Origin: Streptomyces sp. NBC_00704
Lineage (GTDB): Bacteria > Actinomycetota > Actinomycetes > Streptomycetales > Streptomycetaceae
Length of the DNA: 64,000 nt
Assembly: GCF_036226605.1 (NCBI RefSeq)
Contig: NZ_CP109000.1
Span: forward strand, 4,770,501-4,834,500
Direction: 5' to 3'
In this document: positions 17,442 through 26,192 of the stretch, piece after piece
How positions within the stretch are numbered: position 1 is the first letter of the stretch
Layout: each line of letters opens with the position of its first letter
Made by a program: the position numbers and the translations under genes
Notes under the pieces: model-generated
The model's database searches: none
What the model was told of the DNA's origin: nothing
The model's input: the letters and a program-made list of their open reading frames with translations, nothing else

Positions 17442-18151
17442 GCCTCGCCGAGGCCCCGCAGGGCTTCCTCTCCCCGACCGGCGTCGAGATCGCCTTCCTG
17501 CTCGTCGGCCTGGTCACCTTCGGTGCCGCCCTCGTCACCGTGACCACCAGGCAGCTGGTGCACGCGGCCCTGTGGCTCGTGGTCGCCCTCGGCGGCCTCG
17601 CCGTCGAGTACCTCCTTCTCACCGCCGAGTTCATCGCCTGGGTGCAGGTCCTCATCTATGTCGGTTCCGTCGTCGTGCTCCTCCTGTTCGGTCTGATGCT
17701 CACCAAGGCCCCCATCGGCCGCTCTCCGGACGCGGACTCCGGGAACCGGTGGGCGGCTCTCACGGTCGGCGCGGCAGCGGCCGCCGCCCTGGTCTGGGTG
17801 GTCGTCGACGCCTTCCGCTCCACCTGGATCGACCTGGACGGCCCCGCTGCCGGCTCGACCGAGGTCACCGGTGCGAGCCTCTTCCAGAACTGGGTCCTCC
17901 CCTTCGAGGCCCTCTCCGTGCTTCTTCTCGCGGCCCTGGTCGGGGCGATCGTCCTGTCCCACAAGGCGAAGACGGATTCGAGCTCTCCCCCCATGAACGC
18001 GCGGCCTGCCACCAGGAGTTCCCGCACGGTCACAGAAAGTCACGGAATTTCGAAGAGCGCCTCATCCGACCGGGACAGCCACCTCGACCAGGACGGCCGA
18101 CGCGGTCGCGACGACCGTGACGGCCCTGCCGATCAGGAAGGCGCCCGCTGA
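17438..18151 (+). CDS. nuoJ: NADH-quinone oxidoreductase subunit J
   Basis: Membrane subunit of 237 aa with five helices. The third, AEFIAWVQVLIYVGSVVVLLLFGLML, is the conserved NuoJ helix next to the quinone-coupled water channel. After the last helix (about residue 170) the protein continues with ~65 polar residues rich in Arg/Asp/Ser. The GTG at 17438 overlaps the nuoI stop, and the final TGA overlaps the ATG of nuoK (TGATG). Confidence 0.93.
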   Translation: MSLAEAPQGFLSPTGVEIAFLLVGLVTFGAALVTVTTRQLVHAALWLVVALGGLAVEYLLLTAEFIAWVQVLIYVGSVVVLLLFGLMLTKAPIGRSPDADSGNRWAALTVGAAAAAALVWVVVDAFRSTWIDLDGPAAGSTEVTGASLFQNWVLPFEALSVLLLAALVGAIVLSHKAKTDSSSPPMNARPATRSSRTVTESHGISKSASSDRDSHLDQDGRRGRDDRDGPADQEGAR

Positions 18152-18561
18152 TGCACCTCGTCTATCCCGCCGTGCTGTCGGCGCTCCTCTTCTGCACCGG
18201 CCTGTACGGCGTCCTCGCCCGCCGCAACGCGATCCTGATCCTGATGTCGGTCGAGCTGATGCTCAACGCCGTGAACCTCAACCTCGTCGCCTTCGACGTC
18301 TGGCTCAGCAGGACCGCCCACGAGACCCTTCACTCCGGCCAGGCCCTGACCCTGTTCACCATCGCCATCGCCGCCGCCGAGATCGGCATCGGCCTGGCGA
18401 TCGTCCTCGCCGTCCACCGCAATCGCGGCACTGCCGACATCGACCGGCTCCGCGACACCGCCGAGGGCCACGAGAGCCACGAGGACTCCGCGGCGGACGG
18501 CCCCGACACCGACGTCCCCGCGACCGGAGCGGCCGCCGAGAAGGCTGAGGCCACCGCGTGA
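18151..18561 (+). CDS. nuoK: NADH-quinone oxidoreductase subunit K
   Basis: Three-helix proton-channel subunit (136 aa; core about 100). It carries the two buried glutamates of the family in LMSVELMLNAVNLNLV and IAIAAAEIGIGLAIVLAVHR. A ~35-residue acidic/Ala-rich tail follows. It overlaps nuoJ by one base and nuoL by GTGA. Confidence 0.95.
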   Translation: MHLVYPAVLSALLFCTGLYGVLARRNAILILMSVELMLNAVNLNLVAFDVWLSRTAHETLHSGQALTLFTIAIAAAEIGIGLAIVLAVHRNRGTADIDRLRDTAEGHESHEDSAADGPDTDVPATGAAAEKAEATA

Positions 18562-20552
18562 CCACGACCACCCTCGCCGTCCTCGTCCCCCTCCTGCCTT
18601 TCCTGGGCGCGGCCGCCGGCCTGCTCCTGGGCCGCACCGCCCCCGGCTTCGTACGGCCGCTGGCCGTCCTGCCCACCGTCGCCGCCCTCGTGCTCGCCGT
18701 CGTCGTCGCCCTGCGCCAGGGCGGAGACGGCGCGGTCGACGCGGCCACCGAACTGACCCCCACCGGCTCGGTCCCGATCGAACTCGCCCTGCACATCGAC
18801 GGCTTCGCCGCCCTCGTGGCAGTGGTCGTCGGTCTCGTGGCCGCCTGTGTGCAGATCTACTCCACCGGCTACCTGCGCGAGGACCCGCGCTACCCCTCGT
18901 ACGCCGCGCTCGTCTCCCTCTTCACCTCCGCGATGTTCCTGGTCGTCTACTCCGGCGATCTGATCGTGCTGCTGGTCGGCTGGGAGGTCATGGGCATCTG
19001 CTCCTACTTCCTCGTCGGCCACTACTGGGAGACCCCGGAGGCCCGCGCCGCCTCCATCAAGGCCTTCCTGGTCACCAAACTCGGTGACGTCCCCTTCCTG
19101 ATCGGTCTGTTCGCCCTCGCCACCGACGCCGGCTCCTTCGAGATCACGAAGATTCTCGGCACGGTCGCCCATGGCGGACTCGACCACCCGACCGCCGTCG
19201 CCCTGCTGCTGCTCGCGGGTGTGGCCGGCAAGTCCGCCCAGTTCCCGCTGCACACCTGGCTTCCGGACGCGATGGCGGGCCCCACGCCCGTCTCCGCGCT
19301 GATCCACGCCGCGACGATGGTCGCCGCCGGCGTCTACTTCATCGCACGTCTCCTGCCGGTGTTCGAGGCCTCCGCGGCCGCGATGACGGTCCTCGCCGTG
19401 ATGGCCGCCGTCACGATGGTCGGCTCGGGCCTGGCCGCCCTGGCCCAGGACGACATCAAACGCGTCCTCGCCTACTCGACGATGGGACAGCTCGGCTACA
19501 TGACCGGCGCGCTCGCCGTCGGCGACCGCGGCGCCGCCGTCTTCCACCTCCTGTCGCACGGCGCCTTCAAGGCGCTGCTGTTCCTCGCGGCAGGCGTGAT
19601 CATCCACGCCGCCGGCACCAACTCGCTGGCCGCCATGTCCCGCATGCACAACCTGCGCGACCGTGTCCCCGACGCCTACTGGACGATGACCGTGGCGCTC
19701 CTCGCGCTCGCCGCGATCCCGCCGTTCAGCGGCTTCTTCTCGAAGGAGTCGGTCCTCGGCGCTGCCGAGCACGTCACCTCCGGCCACCCCGGACCCGCCC
19801 CCGTCGCCGCGGGCTGGACCGTCCTCGTCGCCGGTGCGCTGACCGCCCTCCTCACCGCCGCCTACGCGGCCCGGCTGTGGCTGCTGGCGTTCCGCGGCCG
19901 CGGCGAGGAAGCCCCCGACCACGGCCGTCAGCCCCTGACCATGAACGTGGTGCTGTGGATCCTGGCCGTCCCCTCCCTCGCCCTCGGCGGGCTCGCCTAC
20001 CGCACGCTCCCCGACTGGTTCGACGGCGACGATCTCGCGCCGACCCTCACCACCTCCGTCCTCGGCACCGGAGCGGCCCTGATCGGCGGGCTCGTCACCT
20101 ACGCCGCCTGGCGCCGTCTCACCGCGCTCACCGCACGCGTCCCCCTGGGCGCGGTCGCCGCCCATCCCGAAGGGGACGCCGCCCACGTCGAGGCCGAGGC
20201 CATCGCGACGCACGAGCCCGCCTACGGAGACGTGGCCTCCGCGCCCGACCCGGCGGACCCCGGACGCCTGCTGCTCGGCCCACTGCACCGCCACGCGGCT
20301 GCCGGCTTCCACGTCGACGCCGTCTACCATGCGTCCTTCGTGCGCCCCGTCCTGGCGGCCGCCGGCCTCGTGCGGTTCCTCGACCGCGAGGTCGTGGACA
20401 CCTACGTTCGCGGCGCGGGCGCACTGCCGCGCTGGCTGGGGGCCGCCGTACGGCGCGCCCAGACCGGCAACGTCCAGACCTACGTGAGCGCGCTGCTCGC
20501 CGGCACCGTGGTCCTCGCGGTCGCCGCCCTTCTCGTCGCCTCGGGAGCGTGA
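18558..20552 (+). CDS. nuoL: NADH-quinone oxidoreductase subunit L
   Basis: Largest antiporter-like proton-pumping subunit (664 aa, about 15-16 membrane helices), distal in the membrane arm. Signatures include LIVLLVGWEVMGICSYFLVGHYW with the essential Glu, the Lys-bearing GKSAQFPLHTWLPDAMAGPTPVSALIHAATMV, and DIKRVLAYSTMGQLGYM. The C-terminal part contains the lateral-helix region. It starts with a GTG overlapping the nuoK stop; nuoM starts 6 bases downstream. Confidence 0.96.
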   Translation: MTTTTLAVLVPLLPFLGAAAGLLLGRTAPGFVRPLAVLPTVAALVLAVVVALRQGGDGAVDAATELTPTGSVPIELALHIDGFAALVAVVVGLVAACVQIYSTGYLREDPRYPSYAALVSLFTSAMFLVVYSGDLIVLLVGWEVMGICSYFLVGHYWETPEARAASIKAFLVTKLGDVPFLIGLFALATDAGSFEITKILGTVAHGGLDHPTAVALLLLAGVAGKSAQFPLHTWLPDAMAGPTPVSALIHAATMVAAGVYFIARLLPVFEASAAAMTVLAVMAAVTMVGSGLAALAQDDIKRVLAYSTMGQLGYMTGALAVGDRGAAVFHLLSHGAFKALLFLAAGVIIHAAGTNSLAAMSRMHNLRDRVPDAYWTMTVALLALAAIPPFSGFFSKESVLGAAEHVTSGHPGPAPVAAGWTVLVAGALTALLTAAYAARLWLLAFRGRGEEAPDHGRQPLTMNVVLWILAVPSLALGGLAYRTLPDWFDGDDLAPTLTTSVLGTGAALIGGLVTYAAWRRLTALTARVPLGAVAAHPEGDAAHVEAEAIATHEPAYGDVASAPDPADPGRLLLGPLHRHAAAGFHVDAVYHASFVRPVLAAAGLVRFLDREVVDTYVRGAGALPRWLGAAVRRAQTGNVQTYVSALLAGTVVLAVAALLVASGA

Positions 20553-20558
20553 GCAGGC

Positions 20559-22133
20559 GTGATCGATATCAACGAGTCCGTGATGCAGGTCCTTCTGGCG
20601 TTCATCGTCGTCGGCCCGCTCCTCGGGGCCGTCGCCGCCCTGCTGCCCGCCCCGCCCGGGCTGAAGGGGAAGTCTCCCGAACAGGCCGTACTACGGCACG
20701 GCGTGACGGTAACCGGCGTCGTCCTCGTCGCGGCGATCGTCCTCACCCTGGGCTTCGACCACGACCATCCGTCGAAGATGCAGGCCACCACGGACATCAG
20801 CTGGATCCCCGCACTGAACGTGCGCATCCACCTAGGCATCGACGGCATCTCCCTCCCCCTGCTGGTCCTGACCGCGCTCCTGACCTTCCTCTGCGCGCTC
20901 TACTCCTACTTCAAGCAACCCCAGGGGCCGTCCCCCAAGGCCTTCGTCGCGCTCGTCCTCGTGCTCGAGTCCGGCACCCTCGCGACCTTCGCCGTCCTCG
21001 ACCTGCTGCTGTTCTTCCTCGCCTTCGAGACGGTGCTCATCCCGATGTACTTCCTCATCGCCCGCTGGGGCGGCGAGGGCCGGACCCGGGCGGCCTGGAA
21101 GTTCATCCTCTTCACGCTGCTCGGATCCGTGGTCATGCTGCTCGGCCTGCTCCTGACCGGAATCAAGGCGGGCACATTCGACATGGTGGCACTCGCCACT
21201 GACAACGGCCGGTCGCTGAGCACATCCGTGCAGGTCATCGCCGTACTGGCGATCGGGATCGGGCTCGCGGTCAAGACCCCGATGTGGCCCCTGCACAGCT
21301 GGCTGCCCGACGCCCACACCGCCGCCCCGACCGTCGGCTCCGTCCTGCTGGCCGGTGTGCTGCTCAAGATGGGAACGTACGGGTTCGTCCGGATCCTGCT
21401 CCCGGTCGCCCCGGACGGCTTCCGGACCTTCGCGCCCTACCTGGCCGCCCTCGCCGTCGTCGGGATCATCTACGGATCCCTGGCCTGCCTCGCCCTCGCC
21501 AAACCGGGCGCGAAGGGCGACCTCAAGCGCCTGATCGCCTACTCCTCCGTCGGCCACATGGGCTTCGTCCTGCTCGGAATCGCCACCATGACCCCCACCG
21601 GCGTGAACGGCGCGCTGTTCGCCAACATCGCCCACGGTCTCATCACCGGCCTCCTCTTCTTCCTGGTCGGAGCGCTGAAGGACCGAACCGGCAGCACCGA
21701 CCTGGACACCCTCGCCGAACAGACCGGCGCCGCGCTGTACGGCAGGACACCCCGCCTCGGCGGCCTCCTCGCCTTCGCCGCCGTCGCCTCACTCGGCCTG
21801 CCCGGGCTCGCCGGCTTCTGGGGCGAGATGCTGGCCCTGTTCGGAGCCTTCGACCCGGCGGCCGGCCTCAGCCGTCCCGCCTACCTCGCCTTCACGGCGA
21901 TCGCCGCGTTCGGCACCCTGCTGACGGCCGCCTACCTGCTCGCCGTGGTCCGCCGCGTCTGCATGGGCGCCGTCGCACAGGACGCCCCCCGCCTCGCCGA
22001 CGTGCAGACCTACGAGTTCGCGGCCTGGACCCCGCTCGTCGCCCTCACCGTCGTCGCCGGCCTGTGGCCCAAGGTCCTCCTCGGCCTCACCGACCCGGCC
22101 GTGCAGCAGCTCCTCGCAGGAGGCACCCGATGA
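20559..22133 (+). CDS. nuoM: NADH-quinone oxidoreductase subunit M
   Basis: Second antiporter-like pump subunit (524 aa, about 14 helices). Motifs seen are LLLFFLAFETVLIPMYFLIARWGGEGRTRAAWKF with the conserved Glu, the Lys region VKTPMWPLHSWLPDAHTAAPTVGSVLLAG, and LKRLIAYSSVGHMGFV. The GTG at 20559 lies 6 bases past nuoL; the stop overlaps nuoN by ATGA. Length and motifs are normal. Confidence 0.96.
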   Translation: MIDINESVMQVLLAFIVVGPLLGAVAALLPAPPGLKGKSPEQAVLRHGVTVTGVVLVAAIVLTLGFDHDHPSKMQATTDISWIPALNVRIHLGIDGISLPLLVLTALLTFLCALYSYFKQPQGPSPKAFVALVLVLESGTLATFAVLDLLLFFLAFETVLIPMYFLIARWGGEGRTRAAWKFILFTLLGSVVMLLGLLLTGIKAGTFDMVALATDNGRSLSTSVQVIAVLAIGIGLAVKTPMWPLHSWLPDAHTAAPTVGSVLLAGVLLKMGTYGFVRILLPVAPDGFRTFAPYLAALAVVGIIYGSLACLALAKPGAKGDLKRLIAYSSVGHMGFVLLGIATMTPTGVNGALFANIAHGLITGLLFFLVGALKDRTGSTDLDTLAEQTGAALYGRTPRLGGLLAFAAVASLGLPGLAGFWGEMLALFGAFDPAAGLSRPAYLAFTAIAAFGTLLTAAYLLAVVRRVCMGAVAQDAPRLADVQTYEFAAWTPLVALTVVAGLWPKVLLGLTDPAVQQLLAGGTR

Positions 22134-23665
22134 GCTCCCTGGTCCCCACCACGGTCCAGCCCCTCGCCGAGTCGGCGGTCCAGTCCGTCGACTGGCAGGC
22201 CATCGCGCCACCCACCCTCACCGCGGTCGTGGCCCTCGTCGTCCTCGTGGCCGACCTGTTCGTCGGCGACGCCCGCAAACCGCTCCTCGGATGGCTCTCG
22301 GTCGCGGGCCTCGCGGCCTCCGCTGCACTCCTCCTTCCCCTCCTGGACGGCGACCGCTCCACCTTCTGCCTGACCGGCGAGCCGAGCGCCTGTAGCTACA
22401 CCGTCGACCGCTTCACCCTCGTCATCCAGTTCCTGGTGCTCGGAGGAGCGCTGCTGGCAGCCCTCCTGTCGGTCACCGCCCTGAAGGACGCGCGCGGGAG
22501 GCTCCCCGAGGGGGAGTTCTGGTTCCTGCTGCTGTCCTCGGCCGCAGGCGCCGCCCTGCTCCCCGCCTCCCGCGACCTCGCCACCCTCGTCGTCGCCCTG
22601 GAGGTCGCCTCCCTGCCCGCGTTCGCCCTCGTCGGCATCCGACAGGGCGACCGCAGGTCCTCCGAAGCGGCCCTGAAGTTCTTCCTGTCCTCCGTCACCG
22701 CGACCACCGTCAGCCTCCTCGGCATCAGCTTCGTGTACGCGACGACCGGCACCCTCTACCTCACCCAGGTCGCCGACCGGATCCAGCACGTCGACGGCCA
22801 ACTGCACACGCTCGCCCAGACCGGCGTGGTCCTCACCCTCATCGGCTTCGCCTTCAAGACGGCCGCCGTCCCGTTCCACTTCTGGGTGCCCGACACCTAT
22901 GTCGGCGCCCCCCTGCCCATCGCCGCCTACCTGTCGGTCGTCGGCAAAGCGGTCGGCTTCTCCGGCCTCATCCTCGTCACCGTCGTCGCGTTCCCCTCGT
23001 ACGCCGACGTCTGGGGCCCCGCCCTGGCCGCGCTTGCCGCCCTCACCATGACCGTCGGCAACGTCGGCGCCCTCCGCCAGCAGACCACGCGCGCGTACAG
23101 CGCCGTACGCCTCCTCGCCTGGTCCTCCGTCGGCCAGGCCGGCTACCTCCTCGTCCCGATCGCCGCCGCCGCGTACTCCGCCGACGCCGAGCACGCCGTC
23201 GGCTCGACCGTCGCCTACGCCCTCATGTACGCCGCCGTGAACCTGGGCGCCTTCGCCGTGGCCGCCCTGGTGGGCCGGACCGCCGCCGCGAACCGCATCG
23301 AGGACTACCGGGGCCTGTACGCGAGGAACCCCCTCACGGCGCTGCTGCTGGCGTTCTTCCTGCTCTGCCTCGCCGGACTCCCGCCGGGCGTCATCGGCCT
23401 CTTCGCGAAGGTCACCGTCTTCTCGGCGGCCGTCGACGCGGGCCTCGGCTGGCTCGCGGTCGTCATGGCCGTCAACGTCGTGATCGCCCTGTACTACTAC
23501 CTCCAATGGACGGCCCTGCTCTTCAGGACCCCCGAAGGCCGGAGCGAGGGGCACCGCCTCCCCGCCCCCCTGACCGCCGCGATCGCCCTCACCGGCGCCG
23601 TCGGCGTCGCCCTATCGGGAGCTCCCCAGCTCGTCCTGCGCTTCGCCGACACCGGCCTTTTCTGA
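22130..23665 (+). CDS. nuoN: NADH-quinone oxidoreductase subunit N
   Basis: Third antiporter-like pump subunit (511 aa), next to NuoK and NuoJ in the membrane arm, and the last gene of the operon. It has the Lys-bearing AFKTAAVPFHFWVPDTYVGAPLPIAAYLSVVGKAVG, the Glu-bearing ALEVASLPAFALVGI and VRLLAWSSVGQAGYLLVP. It overlaps nuoM at ATGA. A 12-bp palindrome TACGCGCGCGTA (23671-23682) follows the stop, but no clear terminator was found before htpX. Confidence 0.95.
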   Translation: MSSLVPTTVQPLAESAVQSVDWQAIAPPTLTAVVALVVLVADLFVGDARKPLLGWLSVAGLAASAALLLPLLDGDRSTFCLTGEPSACSYTVDRFTLVIQFLVLGGALLAALLSVTALKDARGRLPEGEFWFLLLSSAAGAALLPASRDLATLVVALEVASLPAFALVGIRQGDRRSSEAALKFFLSSVTATTVSLLGISFVYATTGTLYLTQVADRIQHVDGQLHTLAQTGVVLTLIGFAFKTAAVPFHFWVPDTYVGAPLPIAAYLSVVGKAVGFSGLILVTVVAFPSYADVWGPALAALAALTMTVGNVGALRQQTTRAYSAVRLLAWSSVGQAGYLLVPIAAAAYSADAEHAVGSTVAYALMYAAVNLGAFAVAALVGRTAAANRIEDYRGLYARNPLTALLLAFFLLCLAGLPPGVIGLFAKVTVFSAAVDAGLGWLAVVMAVNVVIALYYYLQWTALLFRTPEGRSEGHRLPAPLTAAIALTGAVGVALSGAPQLVLRFADTGLF

Positions 23666-23755
23666 GGTCTTACGCGCGCGTACGCCACCGTCCTCACCCG
23701 GACGGCCCACACCCCTGCCCACGGACGCAAGGGAACTCGTGCCTCCCGCCTGGCG

Positions 23756-23784
23756 TTGACCATTACGGGAAGGTGCACTGGATG
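23756..23784 (+). promoter_or_regulatory. Weak candidate promoter for htpX
   Basis: TTGACC at 23756-23761 is a good -35. With 17-bp spacing the -10 is TGGATG (23779-23784), which does not fit TANNNT. htpX starts 85 bases further on, so a separate promoter here is plausible but not shown. Confidence 0.3.
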
Positions 23785-23868
23785 TGACACCACAGCACCG
23801 GTGACACCGCAGACAAGCGAGATCCACAAGCAAAGGGTTCCCCTGCTGCACGACTTGGAGGGCGTACC

Positions 23869-24732
23869 GTGCACCGCCGGCACAACGGGCTCAGGACCGC
23901 AGTACTCATCGGGGGGCTGTCGGCACTCATCATCGTCATCGGCAGCTTCTTCGGCCGCATGGGGCTCGTCATCGCTGTCGTGATCGCGCTCGGCACCAAC
24001 GCGTACGCGTACTGGAACAGCGACAAACTGGCGCTACGCGCGATGCGCGCCCGCCCGGTGAGCGAGTTCGAGGCCCCCGCCCTCTACCGAATGGTGCGCG
24101 ACCTCTCCACCCAGGCCCGCCAGCCCATGCCACGCCTCTACATCTCCCCGACGGAGGCGCCCAACGCCTTCGCGACCGGCCGCAACCCGCGCAACGCCGC
24201 CGTGTGCTGCACGGAAGGCATCCTGCGTCTGCTCGACGAGCGTGAACTGCGCGGCGTCATCGGCCACGAGCTCAGTCACGTCTACAACCGCGACATCCTC
24301 ATCTCCTCCGTCGCCGGCGCGCTGGCGTCGGTGATCATGTTCCTGGTCAACTTCGCCTGGCTGATCCCGGTCGGCCGCTCCGACGACGACGACGGCCCCG
24401 GCATCCTCGGCATGCTCCTGATCATGATCCTGGGCCCCCTCGCCGCGAGTCTCATCCAGCTCGCCATCAGCCGCTCACGGGAGTACGAGGCCGACGCCTC
24501 CGGCGCCCAGCTCACGGGCGATCCGCTGGCCCTCGCGAGCGCCCTGCGCAAGCTGGAGACGGGCACCAAACAGCTTCCGCTGCCTCCGGAGCCCCGTATC
24601 GAGACGGCGAGTCACATGATGATCGCGAACCCTTTCCGTCCTGGTCAGGGACTCTCCAAGATGTTCTCGACACATCCGCCGATGGCGGACCGCATCGCCC
24701 GGCTCGAGAAAATGGCAGGTCGCCCCCAGTGA
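23869..24732 (+). CDS. htpX: HtpX-family membrane metalloprotease
   Basis: Zinc endopeptidase of peptidase family M48B that degrades misfolded membrane proteins under stress. Two N-terminal membrane helices (about residues 10-28 and 31-48) precede the catalytic GHELSHVYNRD (His133, Glu134, His137) on the cytosolic side; the third ligand is the Glu in SREYEADASGAQLTGDPLALASAL. Another hydrophobic pair lies at 145-195. The 287-residue length is normal. The GTG at 23869 has GGAGGG 6 nt upstream. It is followed by an overlapping YccF gene, so the two are co-expressed. Confidence 0.95.
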   Translation: MHRRHNGLRTAVLIGGLSALIIVIGSFFGRMGLVIAVVIALGTNAYAYWNSDKLALRAMRARPVSEFEAPALYRMVRDLSTQARQPMPRLYISPTEAPNAFATGRNPRNAAVCCTEGILRLLDERELRGVIGHELSHVYNRDILISSVAGALASVIMFLVNFAWLIPVGRSDDDDGPGILGMLLIMILGPLAASLIQLAISRSREYEADASGAQLTGDPLALASALRKLETGTKQLPLPPEPRIETASHMMIANPFRPGQGLSKMFSTHPPMADRIARLEKMAGRPQ

Positions 24733-25121
24733 AGACCATCCTGAACGTCATCTGGCTGATCCTGAGCGGATTCTGGCTGTTCCTCGGCTACGTGCTCGCG
24801 GGCGCGCTGCTCTGCATCACCATCATCGGGATTCCGTTCGGCGTCGCCGCGTTCCGTATCGGGATCTTCGCCCTCTGGCCCTTCGGCTACACGACTGTCG
24901 AGCGTCGCGACGCGGGTGCGCCGTCCTGTCTCGGAAACGTGCTCTGGCTGATCCTGGCCGGCTGGTGGCTGGCCATCGGTCACATCGTCACGGGCTTCCT
25001 TCTCTGCGTCACCATCATCGGCATCCCGTTCGGCATCGCGAACTTCAAGCTGATCCCGGTCTCGCTGTTCCCGCTCGGCCGCGAAATCGTCCCCACCGAC
25101 CAGCCGTTCGCCTCGCGCTGA
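24729..25121 (+). CDS. YccF-domain inner-membrane protein
   Basis: A 130-residue protein made of two similar halves: NVIWLILSGFWLFLGYVLAGALLCITIIGIPFGVAAFRI and NVLWLILAGWWLAIGHIVTGFLLCVTIIGIPFGIANFKL. This is the tandem YccF domain, predicted to form four membrane helices with a repeated IIGIPFG turn. Function is unknown. The GTG start overlaps the htpX stop, which suggests a joint role in envelope maintenance. A hairpin follows at 25138. Confidence 0.9.
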   Translation: MKTILNVIWLILSGFWLFLGYVLAGALLCITIIGIPFGVAAFRIGIFALWPFGYTTVERRDAGAPSCLGNVLWLILAGWWLAIGHIVTGFLLCVTIIGIPFGIANFKLIPVSLFPLGREIVPTDQPFASR

Positions 25122-25137
25122 CGACGACCGCCACGGC

Positions 25138-25163
25138 CGTGGCGCCGTGGCACTGGCGCCACG
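25138..25163 (+). terminator. Probable terminator of htpX-yccF
   Basis: A 9-bp perfect stem (CGTGGCGCC / GGCGCCACG) with an 8-nt loop, 17 bases after the YccF stop. No U-run follows. A nested palindrome CCACGGCCGTGG sits just before it. Confidence 0.6.
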
Positions 25164-25235
25164 ACGGCGGCAGCGACGACGGCGGTAGCGACGACGGCGG
25201 TAGCGACGACGGCGGTAGCGACGACGGCGGTAGCG
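25161..25235. repeat. Five tandem 15-bp repeats
   Basis: The unit ACGACGGCGGTAGCG is repeated five times (the first copy has C for T) and decays after 25236. It would read Ser-Asp-Asp-Gly-Gly in one plus frame, but that frame has no start with a ribosome site, so I treat it as non-coding. The rest of the 349-bp gap up to 25470 shows only more GACGG/GGATAGG-type low complexity. Confidence 0.85.
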
Positions 25236-25470
25236 ACGACGGTGCGGACGGGAGCGGCGGCAGCCACGGAGATAGGGATAGGGACGGACACGGTCACGGC
25301 GGCAGCGGCACCGACCGGGAAAGGCCACGGCCTCGGCGCCGGGAGAACGGGACGCCACCGGCCAGGGGAGTGGGTGATGTCCCGCCGCGTCCGGGGGGCT
25401 GAGTTGTCCACAACCGGCCGGTCGTCCACAGGCCGGGGCGGTTGTCAGTGGCGGCTTGCATCATGAACAC

Positions 25471-26043
25471 ATGACCCGGAACGCGCAGTTGCTGGAAAGG
25501 GTGGCGGCCAAGGCGGCCACCGTCCGCCCATGGGGGCGGCCGTCCCTTCCCGAGCCCGTGGGCGAGGCCACCGTCGCCCAGGCCGAGGCCGCCCTCGGCT
25601 TCCCCTTGCCCGCACTGCTCGCCGATCTCTACCTGCACATAGGAGACGGCGGCTTCGGCCCTGAGTACGGCCTGCTGCCTCTGCTGGACAGCACCCCGTC
25701 CGGCGAACCCGCCGCCGTGAGCCAGTACCTCGCCAACCGCGAGAGCGGGCGACAGGATCCCGACTGGCCATGGCCCGAAGGCGTCCTGCCGATATCCCAC
25801 TGGGGCTGCGCCATGTACGCCTGCGTGGACTGCCGCTCCCCGGAGGCGAGCGTCCTGCTCTTCGAGCCGAACCCCGGCGACCCCGACCAGGCGTGGTTCG
25901 TCGACGCTCCAAGCCTCACCGAGTGGTTGCAAGCATGGCTCGACGGCACGGGCTGGTACGACGTCATGGACGAGGACCTGAGCCTGACTCCGTGGACCCA
26001 GTTCCGCATACGCGCGGCGACAGGACCGACGCCGACCGCGTGA
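25471..26043 (+). CDS. SMI1/KNR4-family (SUKH-like) protein
   Basis: A 190-residue cytosolic protein. The LPEPVGEATVAQAEAALGFPLPALLADLYLHIGDGGFGPEYGLLPL stretch is the SMI1/KNR4 (SUKH) signature, and FEPNPGDPDQAWFVDAPSLTEWLQAWLDG is its C-terminal half. Family members serve as immunity proteins against nuclease/deaminase toxins or as regulators, but no toxin gene is adjacent, so this may be an orphan or have a housekeeping role. The ATG at 25471 has no obvious ribosome site and is near a possible short leader. It is followed by the large 8-bp repeat array. Confidence 0.82.
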   Translation: MTRNAQLLERVAAKAATVRPWGRPSLPEPVGEATVAQAEAALGFPLPALLADLYLHIGDGGFGPEYGLLPLLDSTPSGEPAAVSQYLANRESGRQDPDWPWPEGVLPISHWGCAMYACVDCRSPEASVLLFEPNPGDPDQAWFVDAPSLTEWLQAWLDGTGWYDVMDEDLSLTPWTQFRIRAATGPTPTA

Positions 26044-26192
26044 GCCGCGTCGACCACGCCGCGCCCGAGCATGAGCCGGAGCCGTCTTAGGCAGCCGGAC
26101 GCGCCGGCCCTGCATCGTTCGGTCGTCGCCCGGCGTTACGCGGTGACCGCCAGGACCGTTCGACCGTCGCGCTCCGATGCACGATCCCGTCG

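Noticed and set aside
24645..25402. Small repeat proteins (SDDGG or RRRYRR series) over the 15-bp array
   Set aside because: No start with a ribosome site, and the frame overlaps the end of the YccF gene. Treated as non-coding repeat.
25471..26043. Toxin-immunity locus around the SMI1/KNR4 protein
   Set aside because: No polymorphic toxin, secretion or nuclease-domain gene is adjacent; only the immunity-like fold is seen.
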